From Sphingomonas sp. IBVSS2 (GTDB lineage Bacteria > Pseudomonadota > Alphaproteobacteria > Sphingomonadales > Sphingomonadaceae), in NCBI RefSeq assembly GCF_002127225.1, contig NZ_NFUR01000002.1:682001-746000 (forward strand): 64,000 nucleotides of DNA, written 5' to 3'. Position numbers and translations under genes: made by a program. Below are positions 34,181 through 42,851 of this stretch, piece by piece (position 1 is the stretch's first letter; every line of letters starts with the position of its first letter). Under the pieces are notes generated by a model that worked only from the letters and a program-made list of their open reading frames with translations, searched no databases and had not been told where the DNA came from.

Positions 34181-35539
34181 CTAGTTTTCGTAGATCACCA
34201 CGCCGCGAAAGTTGACCGTGGCCCCGGCGGCGAACGCCGCATTGTCGGCCTTTCGCGCATATAGCTTGCCGTCGGTGAACGCAGCGAGGACGCCGGGAGC
34301 GTATACCGGGCCGCCGCCGCTGTCTTCCATCACGAACCCGAAGCACACGGCCGACTGGGCCGGGGTGAGCCCGGTCGGCAGCGTCGCCAAGATCGCCGTC
34401 GGCGTGGCCGTGGACGCAAGGACCACGGTGAAATCGAGCTGGAGCATCGTCTTGGCGCCCTCCAGCCGATAGTCGGCGATAGCGACGGTGGAGGATGCGA
34501 TGCCCGCCGCGCCCGCGCCGGGCACGCTGAACGCCGGCGCCCAGGACCTGAAGCCGGCGGCGCCGCTCGATGCGCATTTGTTGTCCGGGTCATGCACGAC
34601 GCTGTCGAACAGCATGCCGCGGATCACCTGCCATTCGTTGATCTCGCCAAAGGCTCCGTTCTCGATCGAGATCGCGCCGTTCACGGCCGAATAGATCGTC
34701 GGATTGGTGATGACGAAGCCCTGCACGGCCGGGCCGTTCATGTGCACCGCCTTGGCGGAGTCCGTATCGGTGGAGAAGCGGGGATTGCGCAGCGTGGCAT
34801 GGATGACCGCGCCCGCGCGGGCCGTGCCGTCGCCGGCTACGAACTGGTAGCGATCCGGATGCGAGAAATAGTTTTTCTCCCACCAGCAGCTGTCGAAGAC
34901 GATCTGGTCCAGATTGCCCTGGTCGCGAGGTGCGAGCAGAGTGCCTTCCAGGACGGAGCTTTCGAAATCGCAATTGGTGAACAAGATGTTCCACCCGTCC
35001 ACCAGCTTGGCGCCATGGGTCCGTGCATCGGCGAATACGCACGAATCGAAATGAAGCGTCGTCGGAAGCAGGTCTATCACCCGCTCGACATGCAGGTTCA
35101 GCGTATTGAGTTCCGCCGTGAGCTTGCGGATGGTCGATTTGAGCAGGTCGCCGACCCGGACGCCGACCGCATCGGTTCCCGTGAAGCGCGAGACCCGGAC
35201 GCCGTCCACTTGTACGGAGCTGGATGCCTGTCCCAGGAACAGGCCGATGGCACCTGAGGTAAGCTCTCCGTCGATCTGGAACGACGCCAGCTTTGCGGGA
35301 TAATGCTCGCCCCCGGCGATCGATAGCCCGGTGGTGACGCCGGCCCTGGGCTTGAGGATCGCGCAATATTCGCTTTCGCCGATGATCTGCGCGCAGACCG
35401 GCGGATCGAGCTGGTCGTGGACATAGCGCCCCTTGGGAATGTAGATGCTGCGCCCGACCTGCGAGAAGGCCGTATTGAGGGCAGCGGTGTCGTTCGTCGT
35501 GCCGTCGCCCAGCGCGCCGAAATCCTTGACCGAGATCAT
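34181..35539 (-). CDS. Tailspike-like pectate-lyase-fold beta-helix protein
   Basis: 452 residues from ATG 35539 with GGAGAA eight bases upstream. The opening MISVKDFGALGDGTTNDTAA is the pectate-lyase-superfamily/phage tailspike N-terminus. The middle is a repetitive right-handed beta-helix (VDGVRVSRFTG, LHFDSCVF, NILFTNCDF, IVFDSCWW). The last 110 residues form a separate domain (TVVLASTATPTAILATLP to NFRGVVIYEN) like a tail-fibre trimer module. There is no signal peptide and no phage gene nearby. Such proteins bind or cut polysaccharides; here the target may be the cell's own or a phage-related glycan. Its base use around the start is less GC-rich than its neighbours. Confidence 0.75.
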   Translation of the reverse strand: MISVKDFGALGDGTTNDTAALNTAFSQVGRSIYIPKGRYVHDQLDPPVCAQIIGESEYCAILKPRAGVTTGLSIAGGEHYPAKLASFQIDGELTSGAIGLFLGQASSSVQVDGVRVSRFTGTDAVGVRVGDLLKSTIRKLTAELNTLNLHVERVIDLLPTTLHFDSCVFADARTHGAKLVDGWNILFTNCDFESSVLEGTLLAPRDQGNLDQIVFDSCWWEKNYFSHPDRYQFVAGDGTARAGAVIHATLRNPRFSTDTDSAKAVHMNGPAVQGFVITNPTIYSAVNGAISIENGAFGEINEWQVIRGMLFDSVVHDPDNKCASSGAAGFRSWAPAFSVPGAGAAGIASSTVAIADYRLEGAKTMLQLDFTVVLASTATPTAILATLPTGLTPAQSAVCFGFVMEDSGGGPVYAPGVLAAFTDGKLYARKADNAAFAAGATVNFRGVVIYEN

Positions 35540-35726
35540 GCGTAATTCTCCTTTGAACGGCACTTTGGGTGGTGTCCGAGATTCCGAACCGAATCGGAAC
35601 AAAAAGAGAACTATCTGGCGGAATCCTACAATTCCAGCGTCCGGGGGCGAGGCATTCCAACCGTCTTGCTTGAACGACACACTGGCGCGTGCCATCGTCG
35701 GAAGATCATCCTGACGGAGCCTGCCC

Positions 35727-36827
35727 GTGAAGCGACTTGCGCTGCTCGCTGCAATCCTGCTGGGGGCCGGCACGGCGCCGGCTGCCGCGCAATCCTATCA
35801 TGACATCGCCGATGCCTCGGCCGAGGCCGACGGGTTCAACGGCGTGATGCTGGTCGGCAAGGGCGGCCGGATCGCGGCGGTCGAAGGGTTCGGCCGCGCC
35901 GATGCCGGGAACGGCGTGCCGATGCTGCCGAACACGCGCTTCGAGACCGGATCGGTGTCCAAATGGATCGCCTCGATCGTGATCCTCAAGCTCGTGGACC
36001 AAGGCAAGCTCGACCTCGACGCGCCGATCAGCCGCTACCTGCCCGACTATCGCGCCGACACCGGCGCCAGGCTCACCCTGCGGCGCTTGATGAGCCATTC
36101 GAGCGGCGTGCCCAACCAGATCCTGGCGGCGCGCAAGGATCCGGCGACGCGCGGCATCGAAATGGACCAGATGGAAGCGGTGCGCCGCTATGCCAGCGGC
36201 GACCTGGCCTTCGCACCCGGCACCGCCTGGGACTATTCGCATTCCAACTGGCTGATCGCCAAGGCGATCGTCGAGCGCGTATCCGGCAAGCCCTATGCCG
36301 CGCTGGTCGATCGGCTGCTGGTGAAACCGCTGGGGCTGAAGGACAGCGGCGTCTATCGCGGCGATTCCGGCGCGGTGAGGGGCATGGCGCAGGGCTATGC
36401 CGGGCTCGATCCGGAACCGGTGCGCAAGCCCAATCCGGTGCCCGATTTCATGGCGATGGCGGGTGGCTATTATACCAGCGCGCCCGACTTGATGACGCTG
36501 ATGAACGCAGTGCTGGACGGCAATTTCCTCCGCCCCGCCTCGCGCCGGGCGCTGACGACCATTCTGATGCCGGACCAGCATTATGCGCTGGGCGGCCGGG
36601 TGCGCGTGGCGCCGATCGGGGGCCGGGAGCGCGAGGCGGCGTGGGAGGATGGCTCGAACGGCGGCTTCCGGATGCTCGCCCGCCGCGTGCTCGCCGATGG
36701 GCATATGGTGATCGTGTTCACCAATGCGAGCTTCGATTACCAGAAGCTGGGGGATCTCGGCACGGCGCTGCTGGATGCGAGCTATGCCGCTGGCGCGGAC
36801 GGCGCCCGGCAATCGCCCGAGCACTAA
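35727..36827 (+). CDS. Secreted serine hydrolase (class C beta-lactamase fold)
   Basis: 366 residues from GTG 35727. A signal peptide ends at AAAQ (residue 22). SxxK is SVSK at 76-79, LMSHSSGVPNQ follows near 121-131. The second motif reads YSH (170-172) in place of the canonical YxN, so its catalytic competence should be tested. The third motif is a degenerate DGSNGG. No TPR tail, unlike the hydrolase at 12248. It ends 58 bases before cheA but is unrelated to it in function. Confidence 0.83.
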   Translation: MKRLALLAAILLGAGTAPAAAQSYHDIADASAEADGFNGVMLVGKGGRIAAVEGFGRADAGNGVPMLPNTRFETGSVSKWIASIVILKLVDQGKLDLDAPISRYLPDYRADTGARLTLRRLMSHSSGVPNQILAARKDPATRGIEMDQMEAVRRYASGDLAFAPGTAWDYSHSNWLIAKAIVERVSGKPYAALVDRLLVKPLGLKDSGVYRGDSGAVRGMAQGYAGLDPEPVRKPNPVPDFMAMAGGYYTSAPDLMTLMNAVLDGNFLRPASRRALTTILMPDQHYALGGRVRVAPIGGREREAAWEDGSNGGFRMLARRVLADGHMVIVFTNASFDYQKLGDLGTALLDASYAAGADGARQSPEH

Positions 36828-36839
36828 CGCCCTTTTAAC
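36824..36839 (+). promoter_or_regulatory. Candidate CtrA-binding box upstream of cheA
   Basis: CTAA, seven bases, then TTAAC: the TTAA-N7-TTAA(C) CtrA consensus with one mismatch. It lies 47 bases before the cheA start, overlapping the end of the hydrolase gene. Regulation of chemotaxis by CtrA is known in alphaproteobacteria. Without expression data this is a sequence match only. Confidence 0.4.
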
Positions 36840-36885
36840 CACCCATCCCGCACAACCGCCCCGCAAATTTGCTTTCCGGGGCCCC

Positions 36886-39210
36886 ATGGACGACCTGCTG
36901 CAGGAATTCATCGCCGAGACGCGTGAGACGCTCGAAGCGCTTTCGGGCGAGATCGTCGCGTGGGAGGCGCACCCTGCGGACCGCGCCCGCCTCGATGCCA
37001 TTTTCCGCTTCGTGCACACGGTGAAGGGAAGCTGCGGCTTTCTCGACCTGCCGCGCCTCGGCCGGCTCAGCCATGCCGCCGAGGACGTGCTGGCGCAGGT
37101 GCGCGAAGGCAGGCGCGCGCCCGATCGCGGGCTGGTCAACGCCGTGCTCGCGGTGGTCGACCGGATCGGCGAGCTGGTGGAAGCGATCGAATCGGGTACC
37201 AGCCTGGACGACAGCGGCGACGACCTGCTGGTCGCCGCGCTGGCCGAGGGGGCCGGGGAAATCGCCCATGCCGGCCCGATCGTCAGCCGCGCGCCCTCGC
37301 GCAGCGTGCGCCTGAACGTCGATCTGCTCGACCGGATGATGTCCGGCATGTCGGACATGGTGCTGGCCCGCAACGAGCTGGCCCGCCGGCTGCGGAACGG
37401 CGAGATCGATCCTGCCATCGAGGCCGCGCTCGAGCGCCTGTCGCTCACCGTGGGCGAGATGCGCGACACGGTGACGCGCACGCGCATGCAGAAGATCGAC
37501 GCGCTCTTCTCCGCGCTGCCGCGCATGGTGCGCGACACGGCGGCGGGGCTGGGCAAGTCGGTGATGCTCCAGGTCGACGGTTCGGACGTCGAGCTCGACC
37601 GCGAGATGATCGAAGTGATGCGCGATCCGCTGGTCCACATCATCCGCAACTCGATCGACCATGGCATCGAGACGCCGGCCGAGCGCCGCGCCGGCGGCAA
37701 GCGCGAAAATGGCCGGCTGTCGGTCTCCGCGCGCCAGTCGGGCAATCAGATCATCATCGAGATCGCGGACGACGGCCGCGGCATCGATACCGAGCGGCTG
37801 ATCCAGAAGCTGGCCGCCAATGGCCGCGACGAGGCCAAGCTGCGCGGCCTTTCGGCCCGCGCCAAGCTCGACCTGGTGTTCGAGCCCGGGCTTTCGTCCA
37901 GGGACGTGGTGACCGAGATTTCGGGCCGGGGCGTGGGCATGGACGTGGTGCGCGCCGCGATCGAGCAGATCGGCGGCCGCGTCGAGCTCGACAGCACGCC
38001 GGGCAAGGGCCTGCGCATCGCCATCCATGTGCCGCTGACGCTCTCGATCATCTCCACGATCGTGGTGGGAGTGGACGGCCAGCGCTTCGCCATTCCGCGC
38101 CAGTCGATCGAGGAGATCGTGACCGAGCGCGGCGAGGCGATCCGCATCGACCTGGTCGGCGGCTCCCCAGTGGCGACCGTGCGTGAGCGCCGGATGCCGC
38201 TGATCCATCTCGCCGACATGCTGGGCCTGCCCGCCGCCGTGGCGCGCGACGAGGGCTGCCAGATGCTCGCCATCGTCAGCGTGAGCGAGGGCAGCTATGC
38301 GCTCGCGGTCGACACGGTGCTCGACAATGAGGAACTGGTGATCAAGCCGGCCTCGCCCGCGGTGATGTCGACCGGCCTCTATGCCGGCCAGACGCTGCCG
38401 GATTCGGGCCTGCCGATGCTGCTGCTCGATTGCGCCGGCATGGCCAAGGCCGCGAGCCTGGATTTCAGCCGTGACGGCCAGCAGATCTTCGAGGAGGAAG
38501 AGGAAGCCGAAGCCGCGCCGGGCCTGCCCGCCTTGCTGTTCCGCGACCTGGACGGCGTGCGCCGCGCGGTGCCGCTGGCGGCGGTCGACCGGGTGGAGCA
38601 GGTCGATGCCGGCAATGTCCGCTTCGCCGCGGGCCGCTTCCGCGTGACGATCGACGACCGCATCCTGCCGCTCGCCGCGCATGGCGACCTGGACGGGGTG
38701 GAGCGGATCAACGTGCTGCGCCTCAAGGACGGCACCAACGAAGTCAGCTATGCGATCGAGGAAGCCGCCGACATCGTCATGCTGCCCGAGGAGATCGCGC
38801 CGGCCCGCGAGCCGGGGCCGATCGCCGGGGTGGTGCTGGTGGACGGCGAGCAGATCGAGCTGGTCGACATGCTGTGGATCTTCGACGAGCATGCCGAGCG
38901 CGAAGTGGAGGACAGCCCGCCGCTGTGCCTGATCGCCGGCGACGACGATGGCTGGATGGCCTCGTTCGTCAAGCCGCTGCTGGAGGCCTCGGGCTACCGC
39001 GTCGCGCTGCGCCTGGCGCCCGGGGAGACGCCCGCCGTGGTGCTTTCGACCGAGGACGGCCGGGAGACGACCGGCGTGCCGGCACCGGTCGTCCGGCTGC
39101 GAAAGAAGCGCGCCGCGGGCGGTTCGGGCGACGACAGCGTCTATAGATATGATCGTGCGGGATTGCTTTCCGCACTCGAAGCTCGGGTTTCCGGCAAGGC
39201 AGGTCGCTGA
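36886..39210 (+). CDS. cheA: Chemotaxis histidine kinase CheA
   Basis: 774 residues. P1 HPt domain with phosphoacceptor His44 in RFVHTVKGSCGF. No P2 docking domain is evident: dimerisation helices start about residue 143. The ATPase has HIIRNSIDHGIE (N255), DDGRGID and GRGVGMD (347-353). A CheW-like P5 domain follows (ISTIVVGVDGQRFAIPR), then a second CheW-like module (about 545-670). The C-terminus (678-745, opening LCLIAGDDDGW) has the outline of a receiver domain but lacks a clear phosphoacceptor Asp. cheW starts in its stop codon. Confidence 0.92.
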   Translation: MDDLLQEFIAETRETLEALSGEIVAWEAHPADRARLDAIFRFVHTVKGSCGFLDLPRLGRLSHAAEDVLAQVREGRRAPDRGLVNAVLAVVDRIGELVEAIESGTSLDDSGDDLLVAALAEGAGEIAHAGPIVSRAPSRSVRLNVDLLDRMMSGMSDMVLARNELARRLRNGEIDPAIEAALERLSLTVGEMRDTVTRTRMQKIDALFSALPRMVRDTAAGLGKSVMLQVDGSDVELDREMIEVMRDPLVHIIRNSIDHGIETPAERRAGGKRENGRLSVSARQSGNQIIIEIADDGRGIDTERLIQKLAANGRDEAKLRGLSARAKLDLVFEPGLSSRDVVTEISGRGVGMDVVRAAIEQIGGRVELDSTPGKGLRIAIHVPLTLSIISTIVVGVDGQRFAIPRQSIEEIVTERGEAIRIDLVGGSPVATVRERRMPLIHLADMLGLPAAVARDEGCQMLAIVSVSEGSYALAVDTVLDNEELVIKPASPAVMSTGLYAGQTLPDSGLPMLLLDCAGMAKAASLDFSRDGQQIFEEEEEAEAAPGLPALLFRDLDGVRRAVPLAAVDRVEQVDAGNVRFAAGRFRVTIDDRILPLAAHGDLDGVERINVLRLKDGTNEVSYAIEEAADIVMLPEEIAPAREPGPIAGVVLVDGEQIELVDMLWIFDEHAEREVEDSPPLCLIAGDDDGWMASFVKPLLEASGYRVALRLAPGETPAVVLSTEDGRETTGVPAPVVRLRKKRAAGGSGDDSVYRYDRAGLLSALEARVSGKAGR

Positions 39211-39635
39211 TGTCGCATCTCTATCTCATCGCCCAGATCGCCGGGCGCGCCGTGGCGATCGATTCCGAGCAGGTGGAATCGGTGGTCGATATCGGCGAGG
39301 TGACGGCGGTGCCGCGCGCCTCGGCGCATGTCCGCGGGCTCGCTGCGCTGCGCAGCCGCGTGGTGACGGTGGTCGACACCCAGTCGGCGCTCGGCATGGC
39401 GGGCGGCAGCCCGGCGCGCCGCGCGGTGATCACCCATGTCGAGGGGCATCATTATGCGATGCTGGTCGACGCGCTCGACGATGTCGCGCCGTTCGAGCTG
39501 CTGCCGCTCGCGCATGGCGTCACGCTCGACCCCGCCTGGCGCGGGGCGGGGCGGGGAATCGTGGAGCGCGACGGCGAGCCGATCCTGGCGATCGACCTTG
39601 CCAGCCTCGTCCCCGGCCATGCCGGGCCGAATTAA
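39210..39635 (+). CDS. cheW: Chemotaxis coupling protein CheW
   Basis: 141 residues, a single CheW domain (IAQIAGRAVAIDSEQVESVV, then VRGLAALRSRVVTVVD, LDPAWRGAGRGIVERDG). It couples receptors to CheA. It overlaps cheA by one base (TGATG) and is therefore translated with it. Confidence 0.9.
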   Translation: MSHLYLIAQIAGRAVAIDSEQVESVVDIGEVTAVPRASAHVRGLAALRSRVVTVVDTQSALGMAGGSPARRAVITHVEGHHYAMLVDALDDVAPFELLPLAHGVTLDPAWRGAGRGIVERDGEPILAIDLASLVPGHAGPN

Positions 39636-39715
39636 TCTCGCGATTAACGTGGCGCTTACGCCTTTCGTGCACTGTCCACTCCACCTAGAGCGCTGAAAGC
39701 GGGGAACAGGGGAAA

Positions 39716-40081
39716 ATGAAGACTTGTCTGGTCGTCGACGATTCCAAGGTGATCCGGAAGGTCGCCCGGCACATCCTGGAAACGCTCGACTTCGAAGTGC
39801 GCGAGGCCGGTGACGGCCGCGAGGCGCTCGACTCCTGCCTGCAGACGCCGCCGGACGTGATCCTGCTCGACTGGAACATGCCCGTGATGAGCGGCATGGA
39901 TTTCCTGCGCGCGCTGAAGGATTCGGGTCTGCCGCAGCGCCCGAAAGTGGTGTTCTGCACCACCGAGAACGGCATGGCCTATATCCGCGCCGCCATCGAG
40001 GCGGGCGCCGACGAATATGTCATGAAGCCGTTCGACCGCGAGACGCTGGAAAGCAAGCTGCAGATCGTCGGCGTCGCCTGA
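39716..40081 (+). CDS. cheY: CheY-like single-domain response regulator
   Basis: 121 residues, receiver only. Acid pocket Asp8/Asp9 in VVDDSK, phosphoacceptor Asp52 in LLDWNMP, Thr82/Thr83 in CTTENG and Lys104 in VMKPFD. It should take phosphate from CheA and either act on a motor or serve as a phosphate sink. Located between cheW and cheB, 80 bases after cheW. Confidence 0.92.
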   Translation: MKTCLVVDDSKVIRKVARHILETLDFEVREAGDGREALDSCLQTPPDVILLDWNMPVMSGMDFLRALKDSGLPQRPKVVFCTTENGMAYIRAAIEAGADEYVMKPFDRETLESKLQIVGVA

Positions 40082-40103
40082 GCGGCGCATGAGGGAGCCA
40101 CAA

Positions 40104-41195
40104 GTGGCGCAGGCATCTCTTGCGGACACCGGATATGGCGGCACCCCCGCCGGACCGGCGCAGGTGCTGATCGTCGACGATTCGGTCGTCGCGCGATCGG
40201 TGCTGGGGCGGATGGTGGAGGGCACGCGCCGTTTCCGCGTCGCCGCCGCCTATAGCGACGTGCGCGCGGCGCTCGACTATCTCAAGACGCACAGCGTCGA
40301 CATCATCCTGCTCGATATCGAGATGCCGGGGATCGACGGCATCACCGCGCTGCCCGACGTGATCGCGGCGGGGCGCGGGGCCAAGGTGCTGATCGTCTCG
40401 TCGGCGGCCGAGCAGGGCGCGGCGGTGACCGTGCAGGCACTGGCGCTGGGGGCGGCGGACACGCTGGTGAAGCCAGGCATCGGCGCGTTCGGCGGCCGCT
40501 TCGCCGAAGTGCTCGAGGAGCGCCTCTCGCGCCTGCTCGAGGCGCAGGCCCATGCCCATGCGCAGCCCGAGCCGGCGGCGCAGCATCCGCATTACCAGTT
40601 TCCCGCCCAGGCGCCCGAGGGCTTCGACCTGGTGGCGATCGGCGCCTCGACGGGCGGAATCCATGCGCTCAGCCAGTTGCTGCGCGCCATCCCGGCGAGC
40701 TTCCAGGTGCCGATCCTGGTGACCCAGCACCTGCCGGTCTCGTTCATGAGCTATTTCGCCACGCAGCTCGCGGTGCTCGGTGGCCGGCCCTGCGAAGTCG
40801 CGGTCGACCGGATGCGCATCCGGCCCGGCCGGATCATCGTGGCGCCGGGCGACGCGCATCTGCGCGTGGTCCGCACTTCCGACGGCGCGGCGATCCGCCT
40901 GTCTCATGAAAAGGCGGCGAGCGGCTGCATGCCCTCGGTCGATCCCATGTTCGAGAGCGTCGCCGAAGTGTTCGGCAGCCGCGCGCTGGGCGTGGTGCTG
41001 AGCGGCATGGGGCGCGACGGCTGCGAGGGCGCCAGGGACCTGTGCGATGCCGGCGCGCGCGTGCTGGCGCAGGATCGGGCCAGCTCGGTGGTGTGGGGCA
41101 TGCCCGGCGCGGTGGCCAATGCCGGACGGGCGAGCGCGATATTGCCGCCGGACGAGATCGGCCGGCTGATCGCCCGCGGCGGAGGCGGGGCATGA
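40104..41195 (+). CDS. cheB: Chemotaxis methylesterase CheB
   Basis: 363 residues. GTG 40104 is preferred over ATG 40089 because AGGGAG lies six bases before it. The receiver domain has phosphoacceptor about Asp71 in LLDIEMPG. After a His/Ala/Pro-rich linker, the esterase domain has Ser182 in GASTGGI, His209 in TQHLP and Asp305 in GMGRDG. It removes methyl groups from receptors in opposition to CheR. The stop overlaps cheR (ATGA). Confidence 0.92.
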   Translation: MAQASLADTGYGGTPAGPAQVLIVDDSVVARSVLGRMVEGTRRFRVAAAYSDVRAALDYLKTHSVDIILLDIEMPGIDGITALPDVIAAGRGAKVLIVSSAAEQGAAVTVQALALGAADTLVKPGIGAFGGRFAEVLEERLSRLLEAQAHAHAQPEPAAQHPHYQFPAQAPEGFDLVAIGASTGGIHALSQLLRAIPASFQVPILVTQHLPVSFMSYFATQLAVLGGRPCEVAVDRMRIRPGRIIVAPGDAHLRVVRTSDGAAIRLSHEKAASGCMPSVDPMFESVAEVFGSRALGVVLSGMGRDGCEGARDLCDAGARVLAQDRASSVVWGMPGAVANAGRASAILPPDEIGRLIARGGGGA

Positions 41196-42037
41196 TCCCG
41201 GGCTCCACGCCGATCGCCTCGGCAGGCGCGATGAACATGATCGCGGCGCTGCTCGAACAGCGCGCCGGCCAGCAGATCGCGGCGAACCGCACCTGGCGGA
41301 TCGAGACGGCGCTGAAGCCGATCCTGCGCGCGCGCGGGCTGGCCAGCCTCGACGAACTGGTGGCGCAGCTGATCGCGGCGCGGACCGGGGAGCTGGCGGA
41401 CCTGGTCGTCGATGCGCTGCTCAACCAGGAAACCAGCTTCTTCCGCGATGCTGCCGTGCTCGACATGATCGTGGACGCGGCGGAGGCGATGCAGGCCGAT
41501 GCGGGCAGCCGCCGGCTGCGTATCTGGTCCGCCGGCTGCTCGACCGGGCAGGAGCCGCTGAGCCTCGCCATGCTCTTTTCCGAACGCGGCCTGCCCGATC
41601 CCGAGATCGTGGCGACCGACGTTTCTCCCGCGGCCCTGGCGCGGGCGCGAAGCGGTCGCTTCTCGCAGTTCGAGATCCAGCGCGGGCTGCCCGTGCTCCG
41701 GATGATGACCTGGTTCGACACAGTGGGCGCCGATTGGGCCGCCAAGCCCGAGCTGGTGCGCAAGCTCCAGTTCCGCCAGCACAACCTGACTCTCGATCCC
41801 GCCCCGGCGGGCATGTTCGATATCATCCTGTGCCGCAACGTGATGCTCTATTTCTCGCTCGCGGTGCGCCGCAAGGTGTTCGACAGCCTGGCTTCGGCGA
41901 TGCGGCCGGGCGGGTTGCTGGCGCTGGGGGCGGGGGAGACGGTGATCGGCCAGACCGATCATTTCGTGCCCTGCGAGCGCTATCGCGGCTTCTATCGTCC
42001 GGTCGACACGCCGGGGACCCTGCGCGCGGCGGGTTGA
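41192..42037 (+). CDS. cheR: Chemotaxis receptor methyltransferase CheR
   Basis: 281 residues from ATG 41192, inside the cheB stop. An N-terminal all-alpha domain precedes the SAM domain with LLNQETSFFRD (receptor-binding arm), WSAGCSTGQEPLSLAM and DIILCRNVMLYF. It methylates glutamates on methyl-accepting proteins. No receptor gene is in the window. CheD is also missing. Confidence 0.92.
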   Translation: MIPGSTPIASAGAMNMIAALLEQRAGQQIAANRTWRIETALKPILRARGLASLDELVAQLIAARTGELADLVVDALLNQETSFFRDAAVLDMIVDAAEAMQADAGSRRLRIWSAGCSTGQEPLSLAMLFSERGLPDPEIVATDVSPAALARARSGRFSQFEIQRGLPVLRMMTWFDTVGADWAAKPELVRKLQFRQHNLTLDPAPAGMFDIILCRNVMLYFSLAVRRKVFDSLASAMRPGGLLALGAGETVIGQTDHFVPCERYRGFYRPVDTPGTLRAAG

Positions 42038-42071
42038 TCGCGGCGGCCCTGCGCGGCTAGCGTCGTCCACG

Positions 42072-42773
42072 ATGCACAACGGCCTGGCCTTTCTCGACGC
42101 GCCTTCGCCCAATTTCGACGCGCGGGCGCTGCCGGTCACCATGATCGTGCTGCACTATACCGGCATGGAGAGCGCCGCGGCGGCGCTCGATCGGCTGCGC
42201 GATCCCGCGGCGAAGGTCTCCGCCCATTATCTCGTCGACGAGGACGGCACGATCCACCGGCTGGTACGCGAGGATAAGCGCGCCTGGCATGCCGGCCGCT
42301 CGCACTGGCGCGGGATCACCGACGTGAATTCCGCCTCGGTCGGCATCGAGATCGTCAACCCCGGCCATGAGCATGGCTACCGCCCGTTCCCGGCCGAACA
42401 GATGGGCGCGTTGCTCCCGCTCGTCGCCGAGATCAAGGCGCGCTACGGCATCACCCGCGGCAACGTCGTCGGCCATTCGGACGTGGCGCCGGCGCGCAAG
42501 CAGGATCCGGGCGAGCTGTTCAACTGGCACGCGCTCGCCCGCCTGCGCCTGGCGCTGCCGCGGCCGACGAAGAACCTGATGGACCCCGGCTGGCCCGATG
42601 CCGGCTTCATCATGGCGCTCGAGCGTTTCGGCTATGACGTGACCGACGAGCAGGCCGCGGTCATCGCCTTTCAGCGCCGCTTCCGTCCCGAGATGATCGA
42701 TGGCGAGATCGACATGGAATGCCGCTGCCTGCTGCTCGCGCTGCTCCTGCCCAAGCCCCAGGGCGACGACTAG
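42072..42773 (+). CDS. N-acetylmuramoyl-L-alanine amidase (AmpD/AmiD type)
   Basis: 233 residues. The amidase_2 domain has zinc ligands His28 (IVLHYTG), His135 (VVGHSDVAP) and Asp145 (KQDPG), with Glu93 in VGIEIVNPG. A C-terminal domain (about 170-225, YDVTDEQAAVIAFQRRFRP) is a PG_binding_1-type helix bundle. There is no signal peptide, so a cytoplasmic muropeptide-recycling role like AmpD is likely, though AmiD-type proteins with the extra domain are often exported. Confidence 0.88.
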   Translation: MHNGLAFLDAPSPNFDARALPVTMIVLHYTGMESAAAALDRLRDPAAKVSAHYLVDEDGTIHRLVREDKRAWHAGRSHWRGITDVNSASVGIEIVNPGHEHGYRPFPAEQMGALLPLVAEIKARYGITRGNVVGHSDVAPARKQDPGELFNWHALARLRLALPRPTKNLMDPGWPDAGFIMALERFGYDVTDEQAAVIAFQRRFRPEMIDGEIDMECRCLLLALLLPKPQGDD

Positions 42774-42851
42774 TTACGCAGGCGTGCACCATTTCCATGC
42801 AGGCTATTGCAAGTATAGGATGATCTATAGGAAAGCGGAGGTGGCTACGCG

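Noticed and set aside
34181..36827. Prophage remnant around the tailspike-like gene
   Set aside because: No integrase, capsid, portal, lysis or tail-assembly gene and no attachment repeats are visible on either side.
36835..38892. A 685-codon minus-strand frame opposite cheA
   Set aside because: Shadow frame: low-complexity His/Asp/Arg composition and no start signals.
39632..39647. TTAATC-TCGC-GATTAA as a CtrA box before cheY
   Set aside because: The TTAA half-sites are 8 rather than 7 bases apart, and it overlaps the cheW stop codon.
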